Below are positions 28,651 through 37,069 of a stretch of DNA of 40,196 bases, in pieces. The stretch is taken from contig JAADIY010000026.1 in assembly GCA_013151045.1 (NCBI GenBank), positions 972 through 41,167 of the forward strand, read 5' to 3'. The notes under the pieces were generated by a model, which did not search any database, had not been told where the DNA came from, and worked only from the letters and a program-made list of their open reading frames with translations. Each line of letters begins with the position of its first letter. The stretch's first letter is position 1. The stretch comes from Gammaproteobacteria bacterium. Its GTDB lineage: Bacteria > Pseudomonadota > Gammaproteobacteria > GCA-2400775. Position numbers and translations under genes: made by a program.

Positions 28651-30146
28651 ACTGGAATGCATGGATACCCGCCCTTATGATTGCAAGCTCTTTGCTGCCA
28701 GGCCTGATCATTTTCGGCCTGGCAGAAGAGAGAGTTCGCCTACGCACTGTACTCAATTTATCTGGTGCCTTGGTGAAACTGGTCTTGGTCGGATTTGTAC
28801 TGTGGGGGGTTTCCCAAGGGCAGCAGTATGAAACACGGCTGGCACTGTTGCCAGGGCTGGAGCTGGTGCTGCGGGCGGGCCCGCTGTCGCTGTTATTCGT
28901 TTCCCTGTCTGCGCTGCTGTGGCTGGTCACGACTGTTTATGCCATAGGCTATCTGGAAGGTTCACCCCATCGTAGCCGCTTCTTTGGATTTTTCAGTCTG
29001 TGCGTCACCGCCACCGTTGGCGTAGCTCTATCCGGTAACCTGATCACCTTTTTGCTGTTTTACGAACTGCTGACCCTGGCCACCTACCCGTTAGTTGTAC
29101 ATCGCGGTACCGAGGCCGCACGCCATGCCGGGCTGATTTATTTACGGTATACGATTGCAGGGGGCGCCTTGTTACTGGTGGCAACGGTATGGCTCTATAC
29201 CTTGACCGGCACATTGGAATTTACACCGCAGGGGTTTCTTGACAGCGTGGGAGCAGAGCAGCATACGGCATTGATTATTATTTTCACTTTGTTGATTGCC
29301 GGGTTTGGTGTCAAGGCGGCGTTGGTACCGCTGCACGGCTGGCTGCCGCTGGCCATGGTCGCACCGGCGCCGGTCAGTGCCCTGTTGCATGCCGTAGCGG
29401 TGGTAAAGGCTGGCGCGTTTGGCATTGTGCGTGTCGTCTATGATGTGTTCGGGGTGGAATTTGCCGCCAACCTGGGCGTGCTCGGCCCCCTAGCCTGGCT
29501 AGCAGCAATAACCATTATTTACGGTTCCTTGCGCGCCCTGTTTCAGGATGATCTAAAGCGCAGACTGGCATTTTCCACCATAAGCCAAGTCTCCTATATT
29601 GTGTTAGGTACCGCCATCGCCGGGCCCATTGCTGCCATTGGTGGCGTAGTACATTTGGTGCATCAGGGCTTGATGAAAATTACCCTGTTTTTCTGTGCCG
29701 GTAATCTTGCCGAGACTCTGGGGATCCACAAGATCAGCGAAATGAACGGTGTCGGGCGGCGTATGCCCTGGACCATGACAGCCTTTACCGTCGGTGCCTT
29801 TGGCATGATTGGTGCTCCGCCAGTGGCCGGATTTGTCACTAAATGGTACTTAGGTCTGGGCGCGCTGCAAGCAGGCCAGGAATGGGTGATTATCGTACTG
29901 GCAGGCAGTAGCCTGCTTAACGCCGCCTATTTTTTGCCAATTCTGCATCGCGCCTGGTTTCAAGAGCCACCGAACACTTGGCCAAAAGAGTTCGACTTTG
30001 GTCGCAAGGAAACAGCCTGGATGCTATTGCTGCCACCTGTCATCACTGCACTAATGGCATTAGCTGCGGGCCTATTAGCGGCGGTGGCCTTTAGTCCGCT
30101 GGAATGGGCACAATTCATTGCCGAGCAAGAGTTCTCTCGGCCATGA
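28647..30146 (+). CDS. Antiporter subunit D, second copy (NuoM/N-like proton channel)
   Basis: The 499-aa paralogue of the preceding gene keeps the channel residues: E140 in LLFYELLTL, K223 in GVKAALVPLHGWLP with H230, the loop APAPVSALLHAV, and K254 in VVKAG. It is therefore probably a working ion channel. Two D-like subunits in one operon occur in some variant Mrp operons, where the second may compensate for the absent MrpA N-terminal channel. Both ends have ATGA overlaps with neighbours. Confidence 0.9.
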   Translation: MNWNAWIPALMIASSLLPGLIIFGLAEERVRLRTVLNLSGALVKLVLVGFVLWGVSQGQQYETRLALLPGLELVLRAGPLSLLFVSLSALLWLVTTVYAIGYLEGSPHRSRFFGFFSLCVTATVGVALSGNLITFLLFYELLTLATYPLVVHRGTEAARHAGLIYLRYTIAGGALLLVATVWLYTLTGTLEFTPQGFLDSVGAEQHTALIIIFTLLIAGFGVKAALVPLHGWLPLAMVAPAPVSALLHAVAVVKAGAFGIVRVVYDVFGVEFAANLGVLGPLAWLAAITIIYGSLRALFQDDLKRRLAFSTISQVSYIVLGTAIAGPIAAIGGVVHLVHQGLMKITLFFCAGNLAETLGIHKISEMNGVGRRMPWTMTAFTVGAFGMIGAPPVAGFVTKWYLGLGALQAGQEWVIIVLAGSSLLNAAYFLPILHRAWFQEPPNTWPKEFDFGRKETAWMLLLPPVITALMALAAGLLAAVAFSPLEWAQFIAEQEFSRP

Positions 30147-31426
30147 GTGCAGAAACCTACGCTATTTTGCTTTCGATTGTTATGGTAATTGCCGTGGTCT
30201 GGCCGCTGCTACTGACCATACCTGCACTGCATTCGCGCCTATACTGGCCGCGTCATCTAGCCATTGTGCCGGCAGCGCTGCTGACTGTATTACCTGGCGA
30301 TATCTCGCGGCAACTGCCCTGGCTACTTTTCGGAGCAGAGTTCGCCATCGATGGTGTAACTCGCTGGGTTTTGGCGATGTCCGTTGTAATCTGGTTCATA
30401 GCGGCGACGATGATGAAGTCTTCGAAACAAGGTTTTGCGAACGGACGCACAACCACATTTTTTCTACTGACTCTGGCTGGTAACCTGGGCGCCGTGTTGG
30501 CAAACGATCTAGTGGGCTTTTTTTGCTTTACTACAATCATGGGCTACGGTTTTTACGCTCTGTTCGTTCAGAACGGTAATGCAGAGACGCAGCGCGCTGG
30601 TCGCCTTTACCTTATCTTTTTAATCATAGCGGATCTACTGTTATTCGAAGCACTATTACTTGCCGCGTTCACGACAGATAATTTACGTTTCGAAGGCGTT
30701 CGCGCAGCCATAGCAAAGGCTTCATCATCACAATTTTATCTTTGGGTAACCTTCATCGGTTTCGCACTCAAGACAGGAATATGGCCTGCCCATTTGTGGT
30801 TGTCGAGCGCATTCAAGTCAACGAACCAGGCCACAGCTTTGTTAATAATTGGCGTGCCGGTTGTTATGGGATGGCTTGGAGCAGTGCGTTGGTTGCCGCT
30901 TGGCGAACATGCCTTTGGTATTTCAGCGATGATTATCCAAATGGTCGGGGTAATCGGCGTACTGTACGCGACGCTTAAGCTTTGCACGCCAACATCTGTA
31001 AAAATAGTGTGGATGAGCAGTGGCGCCGCTAGCTTGTTTATCGCGGCATTGGGAACAGGGCTGGCCCACCCAACGATATGGCGTCAATACGAATACCTTG
31101 GCTATCCCTTCATCGCTTCATTGGGGGGCTTGCTAGCATTACTGATTGTTACCATCGGCTGGACGCAGAAAACACGCCACCAACACCCTGCCGTAGCGTT
31201 ACCGCGAGTAGACATATTGAGCCGATGGATCGGCGCAACCCGGCAATGGGTTGAAGACACGCTGCTCGGACTTCCGTCGCTTTGGCATGTCTCACGGTTA
31301 AAGCTGGTAAAACACTATCAGTACGGCAGTCACTGGCAAAAACTGCGAGACTTTGTAGTTGGATGGAAGGCTGCGATCACACTGTTTGTGTTATTGGGTT
31401 TGGCACTGGCCTGGCTGGCTACATAA
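30143..31426 (+). CDS. Divergent third NuoM/N-like subunit lacking the helix-5 glutamate
   Basis: The 427-aa membrane protein is shorter than its two upstream paralogues. The helix-7 lysine persists (K210 in GFALKTGIWPAHLWL), but the helix-5 glutamate is replaced: the aligned segment reads FFCFTTIMGYG, with T131 at the expected position. The discontinuous-helix loop APxPVSALL becomes STNQATALLI. The C-terminal third carries a soluble or amphipathic stretch (about 345-405) ending in one last helix (about 407-425). It may be a non-conducting structural subunit or use a different path; this is inference. I chose ATG 30143 from the ATGA overlap with the previous gene. It closes the operon. Confidence 0.82.
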   Translation: MSAETYAILLSIVMVIAVVWPLLLTIPALHSRLYWPRHLAIVPAALLTVLPGDISRQLPWLLFGAEFAIDGVTRWVLAMSVVIWFIAATMMKSSKQGFANGRTTTFFLLTLAGNLGAVLANDLVGFFCFTTIMGYGFYALFVQNGNAETQRAGRLYLIFLIIADLLLFEALLLAAFTTDNLRFEGVRAAIAKASSSQFYLWVTFIGFALKTGIWPAHLWLSSAFKSTNQATALLIIGVPVVMGWLGAVRWLPLGEHAFGISAMIIQMVGVIGVLYATLKLCTPTSVKIVWMSSGAASLFIAALGTGLAHPTIWRQYEYLGYPFIASLGGLLALLIVTIGWTQKTRHQHPAVALPRVDILSRWIGATRQWVEDTLLGLPSLWHVSRLKLVKHYQYGSHWQKLRDFVVGWKAAITLFVLLGLALAWLAT

Positions 31427-31661
31427 CGTGAAGCGTGATCTTTTGCTGACCGCAAGGAGAGCACCCCTAGGGCACGTAGCGCAGCGGAGGCGATTAGTCC
31501 CCGATAGGCAACCCTACTTTGCTTTAGATAAGTCCTGATATTTAGGAGAAACAGTTACTAATGTCATAACTAGGCTACTATCGATAGATGTATCGTATTG
31601 CGATATTTCTATCAATAAAATCTGTCAAGACAGTCTTAGAGTGCCACGGACAAAAAAAACT

Positions 31662-32204
31662 TTACCACATCAAATCATCAGGAATCTTATAATCTGCATA
31701 CGGGTCATCTTCATCAGTAATAGTTTCGGCATCACTGTCCGTATCGACAATACACTCTGAATCACGTTGCTTTATTTTTTCAGCAACTGGCGTAGGCACT
31801 AATTCGTAACCATCGATAAATTTGGCAATAGCTAAGCGGCCAGTGGCGAGATGTTTATGTATGGGTTCTGATACGTGCAAGCGTTTAATCACATTGGCAT
31901 CAGTAAAATTATAGGCCACATCACCATCACGATCTTTAATACAATTCGTTTCGATAAGCTGTTTGATTTGTGCTGCAATGGCTTTTTGATCGGCCGCTTC
32001 TTTTTTCTGCTGATTAAGTAGACGATCGCGTTCGACTTTTTCTGCTTGAGCTTGCTGCGCTAGTCGCTTTGATTCATTAACGGGAACTGGTACGCCCTTC
32101 TTGGCTTTTTGTTTTTTCTTCGGCTGTCCGTGCCTGGCTTTTTTTGCTTTTTTTCCGTCGACCAAGCCGCTTTGTTTTAGCTGCTCGAATAGTGAATTCC
32201 CCAT
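31662..32204 (-). CDS. DUF2058 family protein (YaiL-like)
   Basis: The 180-aa protein matches the DUF2058/YaiL family of unknown function. It begins GNSLFEQLKQSGLVDGKKAKKA, has a Lys/Gln-rich basic and coiled-coil part (about 20-80), then a small globular domain with YNFTDANVIKRLHVSEPIHKHLATGRLAIAKF, and an acidic tail ending DDPYADYKIPDDLMW. The basic N-terminal half suggests nucleic-acid contact, unproven. ATG 32204 with GGAG seven bases upstream is the likely start. It is third in a cpsG-mscS-DUF2058 run. Confidence 0.85.
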   Translation of the reverse strand: MGNSLFEQLKQSGLVDGKKAKKARHGQPKKKQKAKKGVPVPVNESKRLAQQAQAEKVERDRLLNQQKKEAADQKAIAAQIKQLIETNCIKDRDGDVAYNFTDANVIKRLHVSEPIHKHLATGRLAIAKFIDGYELVPTPVAEKIKQRDSECIVDTDSDAETITDEDDPYADYKIPDDLMW

Positions 32205-32223
32205 CACTTGCTCCAATCAATTT

Positions 32224-32754
32224 TTAATTGCTGTTTAAACATTCACTCTCAGACACATTACAAACAACAATTGGGTTGGTAAAGAGTTTCGCATTAGGGA
32301 TTAAGATTTTATCGCCATCTTTGGCTAACTCTGTATAACGTAGGTCAATAGCAACAACATCACCTTCAAAGCCGGCTATTTTTATATGATCACCCATCTC
32401 AAACGGTTGATGCAAAAGTATCAATACGCCCGACAATATATTTGAAATAGTATCTTTTAGAGCAAACCCCAAAGCAAAGCCAGTAAGACCGAGTCCTGCT
32501 ATCATCGCTGAAACATTAACACCCAACACACCTAAGGCACTAACAAAACCAAACAAGAGTAATAACACACCAATAATACGCGATGCCAAGACGGCAATAT
32601 GTTCGTCTAACTTTAAACCGTATGACACTTTAGTGATTACCCTCTTAATCATTTTTGAAAACATGAAAAATACGAACAACACAAAAACAGCCAAGCCAAC
32701 TTTAGGTAACCAAACCACTAATCCATCTAAATAAGATTGAAACACCGATTCCAT
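32224..32754 (-). CDS. Minimal MscS-type mechanosensitive channel
   Basis: The 176-aa protein has three membrane helices (about 14-34, 58-80, 82-115). The pore-lining TM3 is recognisable as LGLTGFALGFALKDTISNILSG, with Gly/Ala packing and the kink before the beta domain. The beta domain follows (HQPFEMGDHIKI, DLRYTEL, ILIPNAKLFTNPI). It stops soon after the IPN motif, so the alpha/beta vestibule and C-terminal barrel of E. coli MscS (286 aa) are missing. Short MscS homologues are known. The gene starts three bases after the cpsG stop, suggesting translational coupling. Confidence 0.88.
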   Translation of the reverse strand: MESVFQSYLDGLVVWLPKVGLAVFVLFVFFMFSKMIKRVITKVSYGLKLDEHIAVLASRIIGVLLLLFGFVSALGVLGVNVSAMIAGLGLTGFALGFALKDTISNILSGVLILLHQPFEMGDHIKIAGFEGDVVAIDLRYTELAKDGDKILIPNAKLFTNPIVVCNVSESECLNSN

Positions 32755-32757
32755 CGT

Positions 32758-34146
32758 CTATGATTCAATAATTGCTTTGATTTCTGCATACTTTGCACGG
32801 ACAAGCGCTTTGTCACCACGTGATTCGACGTTTACGCGCAATACCGGTTCGGTATTCGAACTACGTACGTTTAAACGCCAGTTTTCAAACACCATATCGA
32901 TGCCGTCTATGCGTAGCATTTTGAATGGCTCATTCCAATCATGAGATTCAATACGCTGAATCACTGCTTTAGCATCATCTACGGTAAAGTTTACTTCGCC
33001 GGAACTTGGGTACTTGGCTATACGATCTTTGACCATCGACGATAATGTCTGGCCACTGATACAAATCAGCTCTGCGACTAATAGCCATGGAATCATGCCA
33101 CTATCGCAATAGGCGAAATCACGGAAATAATGGTGAGCACTCATCTCCCCCCCATAAACCGCATCTTCTTTACGCATACGCTCTTTAATAAAGGCGTGTC
33201 CGGTCTTTGACATGATAGGTACGCCGCCGTTGGCTTCGGCGATATCCACGGTGTTCCAATACACTCTTGGGTCGTAAATCACTTTTGCACCAGCGTTTTT
33301 CTTTAAAAATGCTTCTGCTAATAAACCCACTATATAATAGCCTTCGATAAACTCGCCGCTTTCGTCAAATAAGAAACAGCGATCAAAGTCGCCGTCCCAA
33401 GCGATCCCCATATCGGCTTTATGTGCAATGACAGCATCGGCGGTATCCGAACGGTTTTCTGGTAGTAATGGATTAGGGATACCATTGGGGAAGGTTGGAT
33501 CAGCATGATGATGAACCTTTATAAACTCTATGGGAACGTTCATATCACTGAAGCGCGCTTCTATCGCGTCAATGACATGGCCCGCAGCGCCGTTACCTGA
33601 ATTAACAACAAGCTTTAGTGGCGTTACTGACTTTAGATCAATATATTCAAGTAAATGCTCAACATAAGCGGCTAGAGTTGATTGTTGTGTGTAACTGCCA
33701 CGGCCTGTCTCGGCAGTCGCTGCAAAATCATTTTCTTCGGCCAAACGTTGAATATCACGCAGACCGGTATCCCCAGAAATAGGTCGACTGCCTTCGCGTA
33801 CCAGCTTCATGCCATTGTAATCAATCGGATTATGCGAAGCAGTGACTTCGATACCGCCATCGACACCTAAGTGTGTCGTCGCAAAGTAAATCTCTTCGGT
33901 GCCGACCATACCGATATCAATGACATCGACCCCAGCATCTTGTAAGCCGTTGGCTAGTGCCAGCTTCAATTCTTCTGAGGTCTCACGAACATCACCGCCA
34001 ACCACTACGGTTTTTGGCTTTAAAAAATCACCAAAGGCGCGTCCAACTCGATAAGCTATGTCTTCATTCAGCTCCGTTCCTAGTTGACCACGAATGTCGT
34101 AAGCTTTAAAACAAGTCAAAGTTGCTGCGTTTGCGCCCTGTGTCAT
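32758..34146 (-). CDS. cpsG: Phosphomannomutase (CpsG/ManB type)
   Basis: The 462-aa alpha-D-phosphohexomutase interconverts mannose 6-phosphate and mannose 1-phosphate on the way to GDP-mannose. The phosphoserine loop TASHNP (S104), the metal loop DGDFDR (251-256), the sugar-binding [19 protein letters not shown], and the C-terminal phosphate loop RSSNTEP are all present. Similarity to E. coli CpsG is clear through the whole protein, while the AlgC-type dual specificity (phosphoglucomutase) cannot be excluded. A ribosome site (GGGAAG) precedes ATG 34146. It could serve the same surface polysaccharide as the orphan sugar transferase at 21975-22526. Confidence 0.94.
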   Translation of the reverse strand: MTQGANAATLTCFKAYDIRGQLGTELNEDIAYRVGRAFGDFLKPKTVVVGGDVRETSEELKLALANGLQDAGVDVIDIGMVGTEEIYFATTHLGVDGGIEVTASHNPIDYNGMKLVREGSRPISGDTGLRDIQRLAEENDFAATAETGRGSYTQQSTLAAYVEHLLEYIDLKSVTPLKLVVNSGNGAAGHVIDAIEARFSDMNVPIEFIKVHHHADPTFPNGIPNPLLPENRSDTADAVIAHKADMGIAWDGDFDRCFLFDESGEFIEGYYIVGLLAEAFLKKNAGAKVIYDPRVYWNTVDIAEANGGVPIMSKTGHAFIKERMRKEDAVYGGEMSAHHYFRDFAYCDSGMIPWLLVAELICISGQTLSSMVKDRIAKYPSSGEVNFTVDDAKAVIQRIESHDWNEPFKMLRIDGIDMVFENWRLNVRSSNTEPVLRVNVESRGDKALVRAKYAEIKAIIES

Positions 34147-34271
34147 GTGTCTTCCCAGTAAATATACTATAAAGGTAGCATGCTAGTATAAGCATAATAC
34201 AGATGCGTTATATCAGCGCAAATAGAATCTTATGTATTGGCGCCAGCCATACCAAAATTAGGCTCATCAGT

Positions 34272-34859
34272 ATGCGTACAATCCAGCTATTTAGCGCTGC
34301 TGCGGGCTTTGTGGTACTAGCACTTCTTGCTGCCTGCTCTTCAACCTCGCATAGCAATACTACTGATGACGTGATCGAGTTAGCTAATTACTCGCTGAAG
34401 TATTCGGTTGAAACCAGCGCTAAAAAAAGCACTATTTGGCGACTCTGGAGTGATGTAGAGAATTGGCAAAAATTCGACACGATATTAGAATATTCTTATC
34501 TCGTTGATAACGCCGAATTCAAAACGGGTTCTATCGGCTACTTAAATGCCAAAGGCGCGCCTAAAACAAAATTCATATTAACCGAAGTGAATGATGAAAT
34601 CTCATTCACCGAAAGTCTAAAAATACCGCTTTATCAAACCATTGACCTACAACGCTATTTCGAAGTAAACAATAAAGGCAAGACAACCTTCACCCACGAA
34701 GTAAACTTCAAAGGGTCACTAAAAAGTATCCTATATTTCCTACTGAGCGGAACATTTAAAAGCGAACTGATCAATGTCATGGAAAACCTAAAAAAAGTCG
34801 CTGAAAATGAAGAACAAGAAGCCCTAGAGCAACATAGAGAAACACAGGAAAATAACTAA
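34272..34859 (+). CDS. Lipoprotein with SRPBCC (START-like) fold
   Basis: The 195-aa protein, read from ATG 34272, has a signal peptide and lipobox ALLAAC (about residue 22). It is followed by a domain that looks like the SRPBCC/polyketide-cyclase fold: KSTIWRLWSDVENWQKFDTILEYSYL at its start, strands containing GSIGYLNAKG and FTESLKIPLYQTIDL, and the C-terminal long helix ending in a Glu-rich stretch. Such folds bind hydrophobic ligands. An earlier in-frame ATG at 34203 would put charged residues before the signal and is less likely. Ligand and role are unknown. Confidence 0.72.
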   Translation: MRTIQLFSAAAGFVVLALLAACSSTSHSNTTDDVIELANYSLKYSVETSAKKSTIWRLWSDVENWQKFDTILEYSYLVDNAEFKTGSIGYLNAKGAPKTKFILTEVNDEISFTESLKIPLYQTIDLQRYFEVNNKGKTTFTHEVNFKGSLKSILYFLLSGTFKSELINVMENLKKVAENEEQEALEQHRETQENN

Positions 34860-34880
34860 CAACCACTGTAACGACCCAAT

Positions 34881-34944
34881 ATTGCTATACCTCAAAATAA
34901 GGATTAACTAAAAAAGGATACTTTGCTATGATTGATATAGCAAT
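34881..34944. promoter_or_regulatory. Inverted repeats upstream of the WYL regulator (candidate operator)
   Basis: ATTGCTATA at 34881-34889 is repeated as TATAGCAAT at 34936-34944 on the other strand, and a further half-site TTGCTAT at 34923-34929 pairs with ATAGCAA at 34937-34943 across a seven-base spacer. Three TTGCTAT half-sites within 65 bases, about 70 bases before a DNA-binding regulator, suggest an autoregulatory operator. Random AT-rich palindromes cannot be excluded. Confidence 0.4.
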
Positions 34945-35012
34945 TTGCCCCCAATGGAGTACCCGCTCGGCCTAAATAGTAGCGCCGGTGCTGGTTAAAA
35001 TCGCAGGAGCGG

Positions 35013-35975
35013 ATGAAACACGATCAGATTCGAAAACTCAGTCAGATTCTAAAGGCGCGGCGCACACCTGTTGCTATTCGTGTTCTAGCAGACGAACTCG
35101 ATTGCACCACCCGAACAGTGCAACGCTATCTTGACGACTTGCGCGACATCTACCACGCACCGTTAGATAACCTGCCCGGTAAAGGCTGGATACTCGACCA
35201 GAAAAATAGCCCTAACTGGGAAATACCAGGTTTATGGTTAAGCGAACAAGACATTCAGTCGATGTTGCTATTGCTGTCCATTCTCAAACGTTTTGGTAAC
35301 GGCCTCATGCGCAAAGAGCTAAAACCAGTCGAACAACTCATCAACAACACCCTAGCACAACGCAATATCTCTCGCAGCCAAATAGACCAACGCATCAAGA
35401 TTATTCCCCTAGCCAATGCTGTCCTAACTAATAAACACCTCTATTGTTTTTTTAACGCCATCATCAACCGTCAACAAATTACCCTGGATTACTGCGATTA
35501 CCAGCAGCAACACAGCCACCGAACCATCAGCCCACAACGCCTCGTCTATTACCGCGACAACTGGTTTTGCGATGCCTGGTGTCACCGCCGCGACGAGCTA
35601 CGTACCTTTGCCCTTACTCGTGTAGAGCAAGCCGAACTGGCCAATAACAAAGCCATAGACATTGCCAGCGAACAACTGGATCAGCATTACAGCCCCGGCT
35701 ATGGCTTGTTTGCAGGTAACAATAAATATAAAGCCACCCTACGGTTTTTTCCTACTATCGCCCGCGACATTGCCAAACAACAATGGCACCCACAGCAACA
35801 CGGAGAATGGGATGGCAACGACTACCTGCTCACCCTACCCTATTCCGACCAACGCGAATTGGTACAAGACATCCTGCGTCACAGCCCTAACGTCATCGTA
35901 GAATCGCCAGCGCGCTTAAAAAATGCCGTCAAGCGCCAATTACACATGGCCCTAGAGGTTTACAATCAAGTCTAA
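35013..35975 (+). CDS. WYL-domain transcriptional regulator of the Cas locus
   Basis: The 320-aa protein has an N-terminal helix-turn-helix (about 1-60, VAIRVLADELDCTTRTVQRYLDDL), a linker, a WYL domain (about 150-215, with the ISPQRLVYYRDNWFCDAWC strand pair, where the WYL triplet is WFC, and DELRTFALTRV), and a C-terminal WCX extension (about 240-318). WYL domains sense nucleic acids or nucleotides and often control CRISPR-Cas and other defence loci. It lies 89 bp upstream of cas1 in the same orientation. The start has AGGAG unusually close (three bases) to the ATG. Confidence 0.88.
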   Translation: MKHDQIRKLSQILKARRTPVAIRVLADELDCTTRTVQRYLDDLRDIYHAPLDNLPGKGWILDQKNSPNWEIPGLWLSEQDIQSMLLLLSILKRFGNGLMRKELKPVEQLINNTLAQRNISRSQIDQRIKIIPLANAVLTNKHLYCFFNAIINRQQITLDYCDYQQQHSHRTISPQRLVYYRDNWFCDAWCHRRDELRTFALTRVEQAELANNKAIDIASEQLDQHYSPGYGLFAGNNKYKATLRFFPTIARDIAKQQWHPQQHGEWDGNDYLLTLPYSDQRELVQDILRHSPNVIVESPARLKNAVKRQLHMALEVYNQV

Positions 35976-36012
35976 CTATAAAAAACTACTGTATAAATAC
36001 TCACGACAGGTT

Positions 36013-36040
36013 TTGTCACTGGCGTGGGGTAGGATATAAA
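36013..36040 (+). promoter_or_regulatory. Candidate cas1 promoter
   Basis: TTGTCA at 36013-36018 and TATAAA at 36035-36040 are separated by 16 bases, each matching the sigma-70 consensus at five of six positions. The cas1 ATG follows 24 bases after the -10 and is preceded by AAAGGA. This would let cas1 be transcribed independently of the WYL gene, with a very short leader. Confidence 0.5.
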
Positions 36041-36064
36041 TGAACAAAAACAGGTAAAGGAAAA

Positions 36065-37024
36065 ATGGAACAGCTAACGGACTTAAAAGCCATCCTTCAC
36101 TCCAAACGTGCCAACATTTATTATTTAGAAATGTGCCGTGTTATGCAAAAAGACGGTCGCGTACTTTACCTCACCGAAGAGAAAGTCGAAAAGCAATACT
36201 GGAACATCCCAATCGCCAATACTACCTGCATCTTACTTGGCACAGGCACATCCATTACCCAGGCAGCCGTTAGAATGCTGGCATCGGCCGGCGTACTGAT
36301 CGGTTTCAGCGGCAGCGGTGGCACACCACTCATTGCTGCCAACGAAATTGAATGGTTATCACCACAAAGCGAGTATCGGCCAACGGAATATATCCAGGGC
36401 TGGATGACCTTCTGGTTTGACGAACAAAAGCGTCTCCTCGCAGCCAAATCCTTTCAGCAAAGCCGCCTGGATTACCTGTTGACAGTCTGGTCGAAAGACC
36501 GGGATTTACAGACCGAAGGGTTTGCAGCGGACGATACCGGCATTCAGAGAGCCATCAGTAATGCCTCCGCAAAAATAGAACGCTGCACCCGCGTATCCGA
36601 CCTGCTCCTGGTCGAAGCGCAACTCACCAAGCAGCTTTACAAGATTGCTGCCAATCGCACCAAACAGGGTAATTTTACCCGTGACCATGCAGCGGTCGAT
36701 AACGCCAACGCCTTTTTGAATCATGGCAACTACCTGGCCTACGGACTTGCCGCCACCACACTCTGGGTGCTTGGCATACCCCACGGATTTGCCGTCCTGC
36801 ACGGTAAAACCCGGCGCGGCGCACTGGTTTTTGATGTGGCAGACTTAATTAAGGATACGTTGATTCTACCTTGGGCATTCATCTGCGCCAAAGAAGGTGC
36901 GAGCGAACAGGAATTTCGCCAGCAATGCCTGCAAAATTTCACCCAGCACAAAGCCCTCGACTTTATGTTTGAGAAAGTAAAAGCCATTGCACTGGAAACC
37001 CACTGGGAGACGCAAACCCCGTGA
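36065..37024 (+). CDS. cas1: CRISPR integrase Cas1, type I-F
   Basis: The 319-aa protein is the type I-F (Ypest) form of Cas1, the integrase that inserts new spacers. The N-terminal beta domain has RANIYYLEMCRV and the glycine-rich turn IGFSGSGGTPL. The catalytic helical domain carries the metal ligands expected for the family: E184 in LLVEAQLTKQLY, H246 in VLHGKTRRGALVFDVADL, and D257 or D260. Length fits (Pseudomonas aeruginosa Cas1 is 324 aa). In this type cas1 is normally directly followed by the cas2-3 fusion on the same strand; here a toxin-antitoxin pair intervenes. No stop or frameshift interrupts it, so it appears functional. Confidence 0.96.
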   Translation: MEQLTDLKAILHSKRANIYYLEMCRVMQKDGRVLYLTEEKVEKQYWNIPIANTTCILLGTGTSITQAAVRMLASAGVLIGFSGSGGTPLIAANEIEWLSPQSEYRPTEYIQGWMTFWFDEQKRLLAAKSFQQSRLDYLLTVWSKDRDLQTEGFAADDTGIQRAISNASAKIERCTRVSDLLLVEAQLTKQLYKIAANRTKQGNFTRDHAAVDNANAFLNHGNYLAYGLAATTLWVLGIPHGFAVLHGKTRRGALVFDVADLIKDTLILPWAFICAKEGASEQEFRQQCLQNFTQHKALDFMFEKVKAIALETHWETQTP

Positions 37025-37069
37025 TTAAAGGTACCCATCTACAAAATGAAAGATCAAACCTGACGCGAT

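Noticed and set aside
23854-31426. The cluster as a membrane-bound hydrogenase, complex I or DabAB bicarbonate system
   Set aside because: The antiporter gene order resembles the hydrogenase module, but there are no metal-cluster or catalytic subunits, no CxxC-rich proteins and no DUF2309 partner.
31427-31661. The gap after the antiporter operon, checked for small genes, terminators and attachment sites
   Set aside because: Only short imperfect repeats (for example CTATCGATAG at 31578-31587) were seen. There is no stem followed by a T run, no tRNA-like piece and no convincing reading frame.
34860-37069. Search for a CRISPR array around the WYL and cas1 genes
   Set aside because: No evenly spaced 28-base repeats occur here or elsewhere in the window. 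In type I-F loci the array usually follows csy4, which lies beyond the right edge.
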